Positions 1 to 8,900 of a DNA stretch of 64,000 nucleotides are shown piece after piece; position 1 is the first letter of the stretch; each line of letters starts with the position of its first letter. A model generated the notes under the pieces. That model was not told the origin of the DNA and searched no databases. It saw only the letters and a list, made by a program, of their open reading frames with translations. This DNA comes from Streptomyces sp. CC208A (GTDB lineage: Bacteria > Actinomycetota > Actinomycetes > Streptomycetales > Streptomycetaceae), in assembly GCF_030010625.1 (NCBI RefSeq), contig NZ_JASCXN010000013.1:117795-181794 (forward strand). Reading direction: 5' to 3'. The translations under genes and the position numbers were made by a program.

Positions 1-89
1 ACGAGGACACGGACGGCGGTGCCGTCGGCACGGAGCAGATCGGCGCGGGCGCCACGGCGGGCTGATGTGCTGCGAGTGGTGACGGTCAT
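1..89 (-). CDS. 5' end of an unidentified gene running off the left edge
   Basis: Reading leftward from an ATG at 89-87 the frame stays open to the window edge (29 codons), with the high third-position GC of a real Streptomyces gene. A purine-rich GTGGGGAC lies directly upstream as a possible ribosome site. The visible N-terminus (MTVTTRSTSARRGARADLL) is Arg/Ser-rich and not diagnostic, so no family is assigned. It lies upstream of the parS trio on the same strand as the amidohydrolase. Confidence 0.4.
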   Translation of the reverse strand, partial: MTVTTRSTSARRGARADLLRADGTAVRVL

Positions 90-177
90 GGTCCCCACGC
101 TCGCCGCCGCTACTGAGATCCCCCTTGCGCTTTCCTGTGAATTCCCTGAGAAAGCGGGAGGAGAGAGGCCGGGCGAG

Positions 178-191
178 GTTTCACGTGAAAC
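178..191. promoter_or_regulatory. parS: parS site 1 (ParB-binding centromere)
   Basis: A perfect 14-bp palindrome GTTTCACGTGAAAC, the known Streptomyces parS consensus bound by ParB (Spo0J family). It is the first of three copies within 69 bp. It lies in non-coding DNA downstream of the amidohydrolase gene. Confidence 0.93.
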
Positions 192-203
192 AGGGCAGCC
201 GTG

Positions 204-217
204 GTTTCACGTGAAAC
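204..217. promoter_or_regulatory. parS: parS site 2
   Basis: A second perfect GTTTCACGTGAAAC palindrome, 26 bp start-to-start from site 1. Close spacing of several sites would favour cooperative ParB loading and spreading. It is still outside the amidohydrolase coding region. Confidence 0.93.
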
Positions 218-227
218 GAACGGTTGG

Positions 228-1088
228 TCACGGTTTCACGTGAAACATCGCGGCACCGTTGTCGTGGAGGACGGCCCGGAGCCAGTCGTCGCCGAGCCCG
301 AGCCGTTCGAGGGCGTGGAGCTGGTGGAGGTACGGGTACGGGATGTTCGGGAAGTCGGAGCCGAGCAGGACCCGGTCCTGGAGGTCGGCCAGCCGCTTGA
401 GCGCGTCGCCCGGGAAGGGCGCCAGCCGCTCGCTGAAGTCCGTGAACGCCATGGTGGTGTCCAGGTGCACGCCCTCGTACCGCTCGGCGAGCCCGAGGAA
501 GTCCTCGTACTCCGGCATGCCCATGTGGGCCACGACCAGCCGCAGCCGGGGGTGCCGGGCGAGCAGCGCGCCGACCGGTCCGGGACCGGTGAAGGCGCCG
601 GGCGCGGGGCCGGAGCCGCAGTGGATGACGATCGGGGTCCCGCTCTCGGCGAGCAGCCCCCACACCCCGTCGAGCAGGGGGTCGTTCGGGTCGAAGCCTC
701 CGACCTGGAGGTGCACCTTGAAGACCCGCGCCCCCGCGTCGAGCGCCTGCCGCACGTACGCGGCGGCTTCCGGCTCGGGGAAGAAGGTCGCGGTGTGCAG
801 GCAGTCGGGCGTCCGGGCGGCGAAGTCCGCGGCCCAGGCGTTGAGCCAGGCGCCCATGCCGGGCTTGTGCGGATAGAGCATCGAGGTGAAGGCGAGCACC
901 CCGAAGCCGCGGAGCAGCTCGACCCGCCGCGCCTCCTCCTCGCGGTAGGTGATGGGCCAGGGCTGCCCGGTCAGCGGCCCGACGGCGTCGAAGTAGGCCC
1001 ACACCTTGTCGAGGACGTTCTTCGGCATGAAGTGCGTGTGGACGTCGACGAGCCCGGGCAGCCCGAGCCGCGCGACGAACCCCCGCAC
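228..1088 (-). CDS. Amidohydrolase family protein (TIM-barrel, amidohydro_2 type)
   Basis: A 286-residue predicted metal-dependent hydrolase. The N-terminal metal motif VDVHTHF lies near residue 15. Further expected ligands are in IVIHCGSG, VVAHMGMPEY and LLGSDFPNIPYPY, the usual His/Asp order of the amidohydrolase_2 family (decarboxylases, lactonases). The substrate cannot be inferred. The open frame extends upstream, but the GTG at 1088 is chosen because GGAGGAGG lies 8 nt before it; longer starts would overlap the preceding gene. It follows the ABM-like gene by 28 bp and is probably co-transcribed. Its last codons coincide with parS site 3. Confidence 0.85.
   Translation of the reverse strand: MRGFVARLGLPGLVDVHTHFMPKNVLDKVWAYFDAVGPLTGQPWPITYREEEARRVELLRGFGVLAFTSMLYPHKPGMGAWLNAWAADFAARTPDCLHTATFFPEPEAAAYVRQALDAGARVFKVHLQVGGFDPNDPLLDGVWGLLAESGTPIVIHCGSGPAPGAFTGPGPVGALLARHPRLRLVVAHMGMPEYEDFLGLAERYEGVHLDTTMAFTDFSERLAPFPGDALKRLADLQDRVLLGSDFPNIPYPYLHQLHALERLGLGDDWLRAVLHDNGAAMFHVKP
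233..246. promoter_or_regulatory. parS: parS site 3, inside the 3' end of the amidohydrolase gene
   Basis: A third perfect GTTTCACGTGAAAC, 29 bp from site 2. It overlaps the last codons of the amidohydrolase gene. On the minus strand it is read as Phe-His-Val-Lys just before the TGA at 230-228, so the protein C-terminus (MFHVKP) is partly dictated by the centromere sequence. Confidence 0.93.
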
Positions 1089-1116
1089 CGCTGCCGCCTC
1101 CTCCGCCGCGCCGGGT

Positions 1117-1452
1117 TCACTCCCGCTCAAAGCCGTAACTCCGCTCGACCTTCCCGATGTGGACGCTGTACGCCGTGTACCAGTGCTCCCGCCCGTACTC
1201 CTTCGCCGCCGTGTGCGCGGCGTCGAGGCGCCAGGCGTCGAGCGACTCCAGGTCACGGAAGTAGGCGACGGTGATGCCGAGACCGCCGGGCGTGCGGGCG
1301 GACTCGTACCCGAGGAAGCCGGGGACGGCGGCGACCCGCTCGCGCAGGGAGGCGGCGGTCTCGGCGTACCCCTCGGGGGCGTCGGGCCGCAGGGAGGTGA
1401 AGACAGCGGTGTAGTAAGGCGGTTCGAGTCCGGAGACCGGTTTCTGAGTCAT
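1117..1452 (-). CDS. Antibiotic biosynthesis monooxygenase-like (ABM fold) protein
   Basis: A 111-residue protein of the dimeric alpha/beta-barrel type. It has the small-ABM pattern: an early YYTAVFTS beta strand, a helix with RERVAAVPGFLGYESAR, and the later strand GITVAYFRDLESLDAWR followed by H-x-x-A-x-x-YGREHWYTAYSV. Relatives include cofactor-free oxygenases and heme-handling proteins, but many are uncharacterised. ATG at 1452 is chosen over an upstream in-frame start because GAGGGTGA precedes it. It is transcribed toward the amidohydrolase and the two probably form an operon. The substrate is unknown. Confidence 0.78.
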   Translation of the reverse strand: MTQKPVSGLEPPYYTAVFTSLRPDAPEGYAETAASLRERVAAVPGFLGYESARTPGGLGITVAYFRDLESLDAWRLDAAHTAAKEYGREHWYTAYSVHIGKVERSYGFERE

Positions 1453-1539
1453 GCGATCACCCTCGCCGGACCGGACGCCCGGTGTCCACGGCCGCCGGCC
1501 AAAGGGATCCAAGACTTTACGAAGCCCGCCGCCGCCCCT

Positions 1540-2405
1540 TCAGAACAACCCGCCCTGCTCTCCCCCGCCCCCGGCATCGCCCACAGCACCGACGGGCACA
1601 CTCCAGACATCACCCTCCCCACCCCGCTCCAGCCCCCACCCCCCGAGCAGCCGCCCGTCGAGCACGAGGTGGCGCCCGCCGGGGTCGAGCAGATGCAGGT
1701 CGGGCCCGGCGGCGGCGAGCACCCGCCCGGTGACGACCCCGCCGTCGACGAGCTCGGTGACGGTCCCGTCGAGGGCGGGCAGCGAGCCGATGCCGAAGAC
1801 GTCCTCGTGGTCGTACGCGGCGAACGGCAGCGCCTCCAGGGTCTCCCGCCATCCGCCGACCCCCAGGGCCCGCGCGTACAGCTCCTCGACCTCGCCCCGC
1901 CGGGCGGCGGCGTCCGGCAGACCGACCCGCAGGGCCCGCTTCCGCTCGTACGACACCCGGTCGGGCACTCCGAGCACCTGCCGCAGCACCTCCTCGGTCC
2001 GCCGGCGGCCATCAGCGGCCCGCGTCCGAGCCAGCAGAAGGTGACGGCCCCCTGTTCGAGGAGCCGGACGGACCCCCGGTGCTCCCCGGTGATCCCGACC
2101 TTCACGGTGCCGGCCCCGAACCAGGCGAGGTAGACCCGGTAGGGCCGGGGGTCGTCGGCGAAGGTGTCGGCGGCGACGGAATGAACCCGGTCGAGCCGCG
2201 CACACTCGCCACACAGCCCGCCGGTGGACCGCCCCGGCACGGCGGCCCCGCCAGGACAGGGGTTCCCCCGCGCTCCAGGACAGACCCGCCCACCCACGGC
2301 CCGGAAGGCGAGCGCCCGCCCGTACACGACCGGACTCACCCGACCGCCCCACCACCGAAGCCCGGCGGACCCCCCGGCCCACCCGAGCCCACCACTCCGC
2401 CACAC
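1540..2405 (-). pseudogene. DUF2797-family protein, interrupted by an apparent 1-bp frameshift
   Basis: The protein can be read only by joining two frames. The first (GTG at 2405) gives RVSPVVYGRALAFRA, a Cys-rich stretch (CPGGAAVPGRSTGGLCGECARLD) and YLAWFGAGTVKVGITGEHRGSVRLLEQGA, then GPLMAA. The second frame resumes with RRTEEVLRQVLGVPDR and continues to the stop at 1540. The break lies near 2001-2006, where restoring one C would give Ala-Ala-Arg-Arg. This layout matches actinobacterial DUF2797 proteins of unknown function. The 5' end lies 26 bp after the Bro-N gene stop, so the two may be co-transcribed. It could be a real mutation or a sequencing error. Confidence 0.7.
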
Positions 2406-2431
2406 GCCCGACGTCCCCTCTCTCCGCCTCC

Positions 2432-3253
2432 TCAGGGAAGCACGTAGATCCGGGTCCCGTCCGGGCAGGGATCACCGACCTCGCGCATGCAGCCGCGTTC
2501 GATGAGCAGCCGGACGCAGTCGCGGACGCGGTCGCCGGAGAGGCCGGTGCGCCGGGTGACGTCCTGCGGGCGGCAGCGGACGCCGCCGCGGACGAGGGCG
2601 GGGGCGAGACAGCTGGCGACGGCCCGCATGTCGCCGCTGATCTCCCAGGACTCGACGAGCTCCTGCGCGCTGAGCCGGGACGGCCCTTCGGCGCCGCGCT
2701 GGCGGGGGACGGCGAAGGCCCTCTCAAGGGAGTCGGCGACCCTTGAGAGGCTGTGCCGCGCCTCCCGCAGCAGTTCCGCACAGCCGGCGAAGTCCACGGA
2801 ATCCTCGTCGAACCGCCCCTCCAGCCGGACGAGGACGTCGACGAGCTCGGGCGGCAGCACGAACCCGCCGTGTGCGGGCGCCGGTTCGAGCCCGTACCCG
2901 CCGTGCCGCTGCACCTCGGCCACCAGCTCGCCCACCCAGGACCGGAACGGCCCGGCCTCGGGCGACCGGCAGGCGGTGACGAGCTGCACGAGCCCGGCGA
3001 GGCTCACCATGCGCGCCGTCCCGCGGATGCCACTGCGCGCGAGTATCTCCGGGCTCGGCGCCAGCTCCCGCGCAGGCGCCAGGCACCAGACGGGCAGCGC
3101 CACACTCCGCAGCGCCTCCCGCGGCCCCGGGTACCCGAGCCGCCGGGCCACGTCCACGAGCGGGAACCAGTGCGCCCCGTCGACGGCGGTCAACCGCCTC
3201 AACCGCCCCCCGGCGGCGGCCCGTACGAAGTCATCGATGTCGATCGCGTCCAA
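2432..3253 (-). CDS. Bro-N (phage antirepressor-like) DNA-binding protein
   Basis: A 273-residue protein. Residues about 15-105 fit a BRO N-terminal domain: an aromatic/VDVARRLGYPGPREALRS segment typical of phage antirepressors, then SGIRGTARMVSLAGLVQLVTACRS. The last about 80 residues (GGVRCRPQDVTRRTGLSGDRVRDCVRLL) look like a winged helix. Start is TTG at 3253 with GGAGG about 9 nt upstream. No phage genes surround it, so it reads as a domesticated regulator. The target is unknown. It lies 26 bp upstream of the DUF2797 gene on the same strand. Confidence 0.75.
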   Translation of the reverse strand: MDAIDIDDFVRAAAGGRLRRLTAVDGAHWFPLVDVARRLGYPGPREALRSVALPVWCLAPARELAPSPEILARSGIRGTARMVSLAGLVQLVTACRSPEAGPFRSWVGELVAEVQRHGGYGLEPAPAHGGFVLPPELVDVLVRLEGRFDEDSVDFAGCAELLREARHSLSRVADSLERAFAVPRQRGAEGPSRLSAQELVESWEISGDMRAVASCLAPALVRGGVRCRPQDVTRRTGLSGDRVRDCVRLLIERGCMREVGDPCPDGTRIYVLP

Positions 3254-3330
3254 CGATCATCACCTCCACCCGGCACGTTAGGACGAAGGCATATTCAAAT
3301 GACATGCACATCGGACGGATTCACCCAAAA

Positions 3331-3362
3331 GGGGAAGGCCCCGGCTAAACCGAGGCCCTCCC
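3331..3362 (-). terminator. Hairpin downstream of the PH-domain gene
   Basis: GGGGAAGGCCCCGG and CCGAGGCCCTCCC form a GC-rich stem with a small CTAAA loop and one or two mismatches. It starts 18 bp after the PH-domain gene stop, as expected for a U-tract-poor Streptomyces terminator. Confidence 0.6.
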
Positions 3363-3380
3363 AGAGCGTCCGAGTCTCCG

Positions 3381-3746
3381 TCAGCGGGCCACGAACTGCG
3401 TGAGAATCGCCTGCACCTCATAGATGTCCACACCCTTGGTGAACGTCTTGGTGACGGGCAGCGCCTGCCCCGAGATCCAGATCTTCAGCTCGGCGTCGAG
3501 ATCGAAGGTGCCGGCCGTCTCGACGGCGAAGTGCGTGATGCTCCGGTACGGGATCGAGTGGTACTCGACCTTCTTGCCGGTGATCCCCTGCTTGTCGACG
3601 AGCACGAGCCGCCGGTCCGTGAAGAAGATGACGTCACGGATCAGCAGATACGCGGCGTTCACCTGCTCCCCCTGCCCGAGCAGCCGCGCGTAGTCCTGCT
3701 GCGCCTGCGCCGGCTCGATCGCGTGCGCGTTCCCGAAGAGCGCCAT
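3381..3746 (-). CDS. PH-domain protein (bacterial bPH/PF08000 type)
   Basis: A 121-residue protein almost entirely made of a bacterial pleckstrin-homology-like domain. Landmarks are an N-terminal helix with QDYARLLGQGEQV, the beta-strand run LIRDVIFFTDRRLVLVDKQGITGKKVEYHSIPY, and a C-terminal helix ending in ILTQFVAR. Members of this family form soluble oligomers of unknown role. ATG at 3746 is used because a GGGGGTA stretch precedes it and the upstream in-frame codons look non-coding. It is monocistronic, with a hairpin downstream. Confidence 0.85.
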   Translation of the reverse strand: MALFGNAHAIEPAQAQQDYARLLGQGEQVNAAYLLIRDVIFFTDRRLVLVDKQGITGKKVEYHSIPYRSITHFAVETAGTFDLDAELKIWISGQALPVTKTFTKGVDIYEVQAILTQFVAR

Positions 3747-3938
3747 ACCGATACCCCCCACTTTCAGTCACGAATACGATCATCCGAACCTAACCGCACC
3801 CCCCACCCCCCTGGCAACGCCCCGCCTCGCGTTCCCGCTCCCTGGGGTCGAGGCGAGTCGAATTGAGTACGGGTACTCACGCCGGAGTCACGGTCCGCCA
3901 AGAGCATGGGGAGCACCACACCTCCGGGGGGGGAATCG

Positions 3939-4268
3939 ATGAACGCTCGCACCCTGTTCCGTCTGACCTTCGCCAACGCCGCTTCCGCCGTCTACCTCGG
4001 ACTCGTCGGCGCGTCCGTCGTGTTCGAGGTGGTCGCCGCGCTGTTCGAGGACCCCGGAATGGTCGGGATATGGCCGCTCCTTCTCACCGCCCCCACCTCC
4101 TTGCCGGCCACAGAGGGCATCGAGGCGCTCGGGGGCACGGCCGCGTCCGACTGGTCCCTGGTCGGCGGGGTCGCCATCGGCGCCCTGGTCCAGTCGTTCG
4201 CCCTGGGAGCGACCCTGGAGGCCCTGCGCGGCCCTCGCCAAGAGCTCCCCCGCCCGAACCGCGGCTGA
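3939..4268 (+). CDS. Small integral membrane protein (resembles the SCO4225 family)
   Basis: A 109-residue protein with about three hydrophobic segments: VYLGLVGASVVFEVVAALF, GIWPLLLTAPTSLPA and WSLVGGVAIGALVQSFALGATL. The N-terminal MNARTLFRLTFANAAS and the conserved WPLLLTAPTSLP motif resemble a Streptomyces membrane family of unknown function that I recall as SCO4225-like. ATG at 3939 is preceded by a G-run plus GGAA. It stands alone between the PH gene (divergent) and tRNA-Arg (convergent). Confidence 0.72.
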   Translation: MNARTLFRLTFANAASAVYLGLVGASVVFEVVAALFEDPGMVGIWPLLLTAPTSLPATEGIEALGGTAASDWSLVGGVAIGALVQSFALGATLEALRGPRQELPRPNRG

Positions 4269-4394
4269 ACCGCTCTCCTCCTTGATCGCCATGACGAGGG
4301 AGGTCTCCGCCGAGGCGAGCGAGGAGGGGTGCGTACCGCGTACCGCGATCGGGACGGCTGCCGCACTTCGCCGCCGCACGACCCGGCAACGCAA

Positions 4395-4420
4395 GAGGCC
4401 CGGACTCTCGTCCGGGCCTC
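4395..4420 (-). terminator. Terminator of the tRNA-Arg gene
   Basis: A perfect 11-bp stem (GAGGCCCGGAC / GTCCGGGCCTC) with a TCTC loop, 10 bp beyond the tRNA 3' end. Its position fits termination of the minus-strand tRNA transcript. Confidence 0.85.
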
Positions 4421-4429
4421 TCAGCTGTG

Positions 4430-4502
4430 TGCACTCGGCAGGATTCGAACCTGCAACCTTCTGATCCGTAGTCAGATGCTCTATCCGTTAAGCTACGAGT
4501 GC
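4430..4502 (-). tRNA. tRNA-Arg, anticodon ACG
   Basis: A 73-nt cloverleaf on the minus strand. The acceptor stem is GCACTCG/CGAGTGC with an A discriminator, the T-loop is GTTCGAATC, and the anticodon stem TCTGA/TCAGA encloses loop CTACGGA, giving anticodon ACG (read as ICG for CGN arginine codons). CCA is not encoded. Confidence 0.95.
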
Positions 4503-4763
4503 TTGTTTTTAGTTCTTGTCTCCGTTTCCCGGCCCTTTCGGCCCGCTGTCCCGGCGACAGGAAGAACATTACATGAGTCCCGGCGTCATGTGAAATCCGA
4601 TTACCCAACCCCCTCTGACCTGCGGAAACGCCGCCCGGGGAGGGAGTGGAGGAGGGGGGCGGACCGAAGGGTTCCGAGGTCCGGAAGGCGGCGAAAGGCG
4701 CCGAAAGAGACCGGGGTCACAGGCTGCGGGCCAGGAGGGGCGGAAGGTGCGGCCGGGAACGGC

Positions 4764-4793
4764 GGAAGCCCCGGCCGTCGGGCCGGGGCTTCC
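4764..4793 (-). terminator. Terminator of the tRNA-Ser(GCT) gene
   Basis: A perfect 13-bp stem (GGAAGCCCCGGCC / GGCCGGGGCTTCC) with a GTCG tetraloop, 6 bp downstream of the tRNA-Ser 3' end. Confidence 0.85.
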
Positions 4794-4799
4794 TGGGGG

Positions 4800-4890
4800 C
4801 GGAGGCGGAGGGATTTGAACCCTCGATGGGCGGTAAAGCCCAAACCGCATTAGCAGTGCGGCGCCATAGACCGGACTAGGCGACGCCTCC
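4800..4890 (-). tRNA. tRNA-Ser, anticodon GCT
   Basis: A 91-nt class II tRNA on the minus strand. The acceptor is GGAGGCG/CGCCTCC with G discriminator, a long variable arm (GGGCTTTACCGCCC) is present, the T-loop contains GTTCAAATC, and the anticodon stem CCGCA/TGCGG encloses CTGCTAA, so the anticodon is GCT (AGC/AGT serine codons). Confidence 0.95.
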
Positions 4891-5382
4891 TCGCATCCCG
4901 CGCGGGGTGCGTGCAGATGATGACACAGGCGAGCCTCGTGTCACCAATCGCTTTCACCGTACGAAGACTTGATCCCCAAGCTCCCGGAGGAGGTGCGGAC
5001 TGCATCCGGTCGGCTGGTCCGGGCGCTCCGGCGTGGTCGCCTCGCGGCGGCTCATCCGGGGTTGCTCGGGGCCGTTCCGGAATTCGGGGAGCAGAGGCAC
5101 GGCCTGGGCCGTACTGCCGCGCGATCCGTACCGGCGAGCCGGTGACGGACACGATGCGGTTGACTCCCACGGGCGCTCTTCTACGCCCACCCCGAAGGGC
5201 ACTACAACGCTACCAGAAACACGGAGCACCTCTTATATGCGGGCGGGGCCCGGGACAAAGGCCCGGGGCGTCCTCTGGCCCTCCTCCTCTTTCCCTGGCT
5301 CCCGGGGGCGCAACGCCGTATCGCCCGCCGCGTTAGAGGGGGTGTCCGGTCGGTCTTTCGCCTTCTCGTTCGGAGTCGCCCC
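4891..5382. other. Intergenic stretch with no gene recognised
   Basis: About 490 bp between the tRNA-Ser 5' end and the SSI gene. Open frames here lack the third-position GC pattern and ribosome sites. It should hold the tRNA-Ser promoter (leftward) and the SSI promoter (rightward), but I could not place convincing -35/-10 pairs. Confidence 0.5.
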
Positions 5383-5835
5383 ATGCTGCTGCGCAGTCTC
5401 GTCCTCGCCACCGCCCTCGCCGGGACCGCCGCCGGGGTCGCCTCCGCCGTGCCGTTGCCGCCGCTGCCGGGGCTGCCGCTGCTCTCGTCGCCCCAGGCCT
5501 CGCCCGACGCGTTGACGGTGGAGGTCTCCGGGAGCGGGCATCCGGAGGCCGACGGGAGGTGGGAGCTGAGGTGCGGGGAGGGGGCGGGGGGCGATCATCC
5601 GGCGGCCGCGCGGGCCTGTGAGCGCCTGGCGGGGTTCGCGCGGGCCGGGGAGGATCCCTTCGCGCCGGTGGCGGCGGACCGGTTCTGCGCGCAGGTGTAC
5701 GGCGGGGCGGTGACCGCCCAGGTGACGGGCGTCTGGCAGGGGCGGCGGGTCGACGCCCGTTTCTCGCGTGCGAACGGCTGCGAGATCGAGCGCTGGGAGA
5801 ACGCGGAGCCGCTCCTTCCGAGCGTCCGGGGCTGA
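5383..5835 (+). CDS. SSI-family subtilisin inhibitor-like secreted protease inhibitor
   Basis: A 150-residue precursor with a Sec signal peptide (MLLRSLVLATALAGTAAGVASA, cleavage near 22). The mature part has the four SSI cysteines (C64, C79, C102, C133), which pair as two disulfides in the family, with the usual HP..A..AC, FCAQVY and NGCEIERW landmarks. In SSI the reactive bond follows the third residue of the C-x-x-V-Y segment. Here that P1 position is Gln104, whereas Met, Lys or Arg are usual. It targets extracellular subtilisin/trypsin-like proteases. The gene is monocistronic, upstream of the PAS-receiver gene. Confidence 0.85.
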   Translation: MLLRSLVLATALAGTAAGVASAVPLPPLPGLPLLSSPQASPDALTVEVSGSGHPEADGRWELRCGEGAGGDHPAAARACERLAGFARAGEDPFAPVAADRFCAQVYGGAVTAQVTGVWQGRRVDARFSRANGCEIERWENAEPLLPSVRG

Positions 5836-5986
5836 GGGCCGGGGGCGCCGTTAGACTCCCTCCGTGACAGGGCCGCCGCCCGAGGGGCAAGATGGGGCCG
5901 GCCCGCCGTCACGGCACATGCCGGGCGGCGAACACCGCGGGCACACCCCGCGGGCAAGTGCAGGGCGTCAGGGAGGAAGCGTCGTC

Positions 5987-8900
5987 GTGAGCAGCAGGCC
6001 ATCCCGAGGCGCTGCTCGCCTCGCAGCCATACTCGACGCCCTTCCCGACGGTCTCGTGCTCGTCAACTGCAACGGCACGGTCGTCAACGCCAACACCATC
6101 GCCCTCGGCATGTTCGAGACCCCCGGCACCGCGCTCGTCGGGCGCGGGCTGCTCGATCTGCTGCCCGACTTCGACTCCCGGCTCATCCCCGGGTCGATGC
6201 GCCGCCCCGACCCCGCGGACGAGCGCGGCCGGACCAAGCCGATGCGGATGATCGCCCGCCGGACCGACGGCGGCGAGTTCCCGGTCGAGGTGACCAGCGC
6301 CAGCCTGGAGGACGGGCGCGAGGCGTACGACTCGTACAGCGGCTACACCGGTGACGAGCTGCTGATGCTCGTGGTCCGCGACCTCACCGGCACCCTCGAC
6401 ACCGAGGCCGAGCTGGCCCGCTCGCAGCGCCAGACCGAGATGATCCTGCGGGCCGCCTCCGAGGGGGTCGTCGGCACGGACACCGAGGGCCGGGTCGTCC
6501 TCGTGAACCCCGCCTTCGCGCAGATCCTCGGCTACCGGGCCGGCGAGCTCGGCGGCGCCGAGCTGCACCCGCTGATCCTCGCCAAGCGCGCCGACGGCAC
6601 CCCCTTCCCGTACGAGGAGTCCCCGCTCGCCGACACCCTCAAGTCCGGCCGCAAGCACCGGGTGCGCGGGCAGGTCCTGTGGTCGAAGAGCGGGGAGCGC
6701 GTGCCCGTCGACCTGACGACGGCGCCGGTGCGGGACGGGGACCAGCTCGTCGGCGCCGTGATGACCTTCACCGACCGCAGGCCGTACGAGGAGCTGGTCG
6801 AGAAGCACGCCGCCGAGCTCGCCGACCGGGCCGAGCGGCACGCGGCCGAGCGCGAGCAGCAGGCGGAGAGGTACGCGGCGCTCGCCTCCCGGCACGCCCA
6901 GCTGACCGCCGTCCTCGCCGAGTCGCTGCGCGGTCCCCTGGAGGAGCTGCGGAGCGAACTGGGTTCGCTCGCCGCCGACGACGGCGTCCAGCTGTGGCCC
7001 GAGGCCAACCAGGTGCTGCACCACCTGGTCGCCGGGTACGCCCGGATGACCGCCCTCGTCGACAACGTCCTCGGCTACCAGCGCCTGGACGCCGGCGAGG
7101 AGGAGCTCGACAAGAAGGTCGCGCTGCTCGACGCGATCGTGACCGGCGGCATCGACGCGGCCGTGGAGCTGATCGGTCCCGGCCGGGCGCAGTTCGCCGT
7201 GCACGCGCCGCCGATCGAGGCCGAGGTCGACGCCGGCCGGCTGACGACCGCGCTCGCCCACCTCGTCGCGGACGTCGCCGGGGTCGACGCCACCGGCAAG
7301 ACCCGCGCCCCGGCGCCGGGCGCCGCCGCCCCCGCCGACTCCACGATCGTGGTCGCGGCGGCGCAGCGCGGCGAGGTCGTCCGCATCGAGGTCCGCGGCC
7401 CGTACGCGGGCGGCGACCCGGTCCACGGCCCCATCGTGCGCGGCATCGTGGCGGCGCACGGCGGTGTCGTGCAGACCCACGAGGTGCCGGGTACGAGCGG
7501 CGGCACCTACGTCCTGGAGGTGCCGATCGGCGCCGGGCGGGGAACCGTCCCCGCGCCCGAGCCGAAGCCGAAGCCGGAGCCGGAGTCTGAGCCGGGGACC
7601 GTGTCCGACGTGCCCGCGCTGCCCGCGCAGGCGTCCGGGCCGGTGGACGGCGGGACCGTCGGCGGTCCCGGGCGGCGCCGGGCCCGGCGCGGGTCCACGG
7701 ACGCCTTCCTGGAGAGCGCGACCGCACCGGAGAGCGGTGGCGGACGCCGCCGGGCCCGTACGGAGGAGACCGCGGGCCCCGCCGAACTGATCCCCGCCCA
7801 GCAGTCCGCGGGCGTCGAACCGACCGGCCGCCGCCGTGGCCGCCCGGCGGAGGGCTCCGTGGTGACCGCCGCCGAGGGCGCCCAGGAACGGGCCGCGCTC
7901 GGTGCCGCCGTGCCGCCGCAGGGCGTCCCCGTCGACCCGTCCGGCGCCCCCGCGCTGACGCCGGCGCTGCCCACCGCGCCGCAGGGCGCGGTCGCCGTGG
8001 CCGCTGTCGAGGCCGCCGGGGCCGAGCGGCCGACCGGGCGCCGGCGGCGTGCGCTCGCCGCCGCGCAGGAGCGCGCCGCGGCCGCCGAGGCGGGGCCGCG
8101 GACGCCGTTCGCGCTGCCGCCCGCCGACGCCGACCGCGAGCTCCCGGCGGACGTACCACCGGCCGGAAGCGACCATGAGGCCGTACGGGACCTGCCCGTC
8201 GGGCACACTCCCCCGCAGTCGCACCCCCTCCCGCCGGTTCCCGAGGTCCCGCAGGCCATGCCGGTACCGGCCGCCGCGCCCGCTCCCGTACCGCCGACGC
8301 CGCCGACGCCGCCGACACCGGGGGCCACGGCGGCGGCGCCCACGGACGGGACCGGGACCGGTTCCGTACCGCTGCCTCCCGAGCTGCCGATGCCGAACCC
8401 GATGCCCGCCCCGGCCCCGGCTCCGACTCCGACGGCTGCCCCCGCCCCGACTCCGGCGCCTGCCCCCGCCCCGGCTCCCCTGCCGAAGGACTCCACGCAG
8501 GGGCGCGCGTTCAGCGTGCGCACGCTCGGGCAGGGGGTGCCGTTCGCGCCGCCGGCGCAGGCCGGGACGCCCGTGGCCGCGCCGTCGAGCGGCTCGGGCC
8601 GGCGCCGCAAGCTCGCGGCGCCGCCGGAGGTCGACCCGCCGGCTCCGGCGGCCGTACCGGCACCCGTACCCCCGTCCGTACCGGCACCCGAACCGCTCGG
8701 GCTTCCGGACGCCGCCGGGTCCGAGGGGCGGGGGCGCGCGTACGCGATAGGGGCGCCCGCCGAGGGGTCCGCCGAGGGGCCCGAGCCGCTCGACGGTCCC
8801 GGGGGCGCGGTCGAGGTCGTCAACCGGCCCGCGCCGCTGCCCGTCGACGACGAACTGCCGCCGGAGCCGCTCGACAACCCGCGCCGGCTGCTCGTCTGGC

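Noticed and set aside
4569..4853. Small ORFs between the two tRNA genes
   Set aside because: They overlap tRNA and terminator sequences and have no ribosome sites or coding bias.
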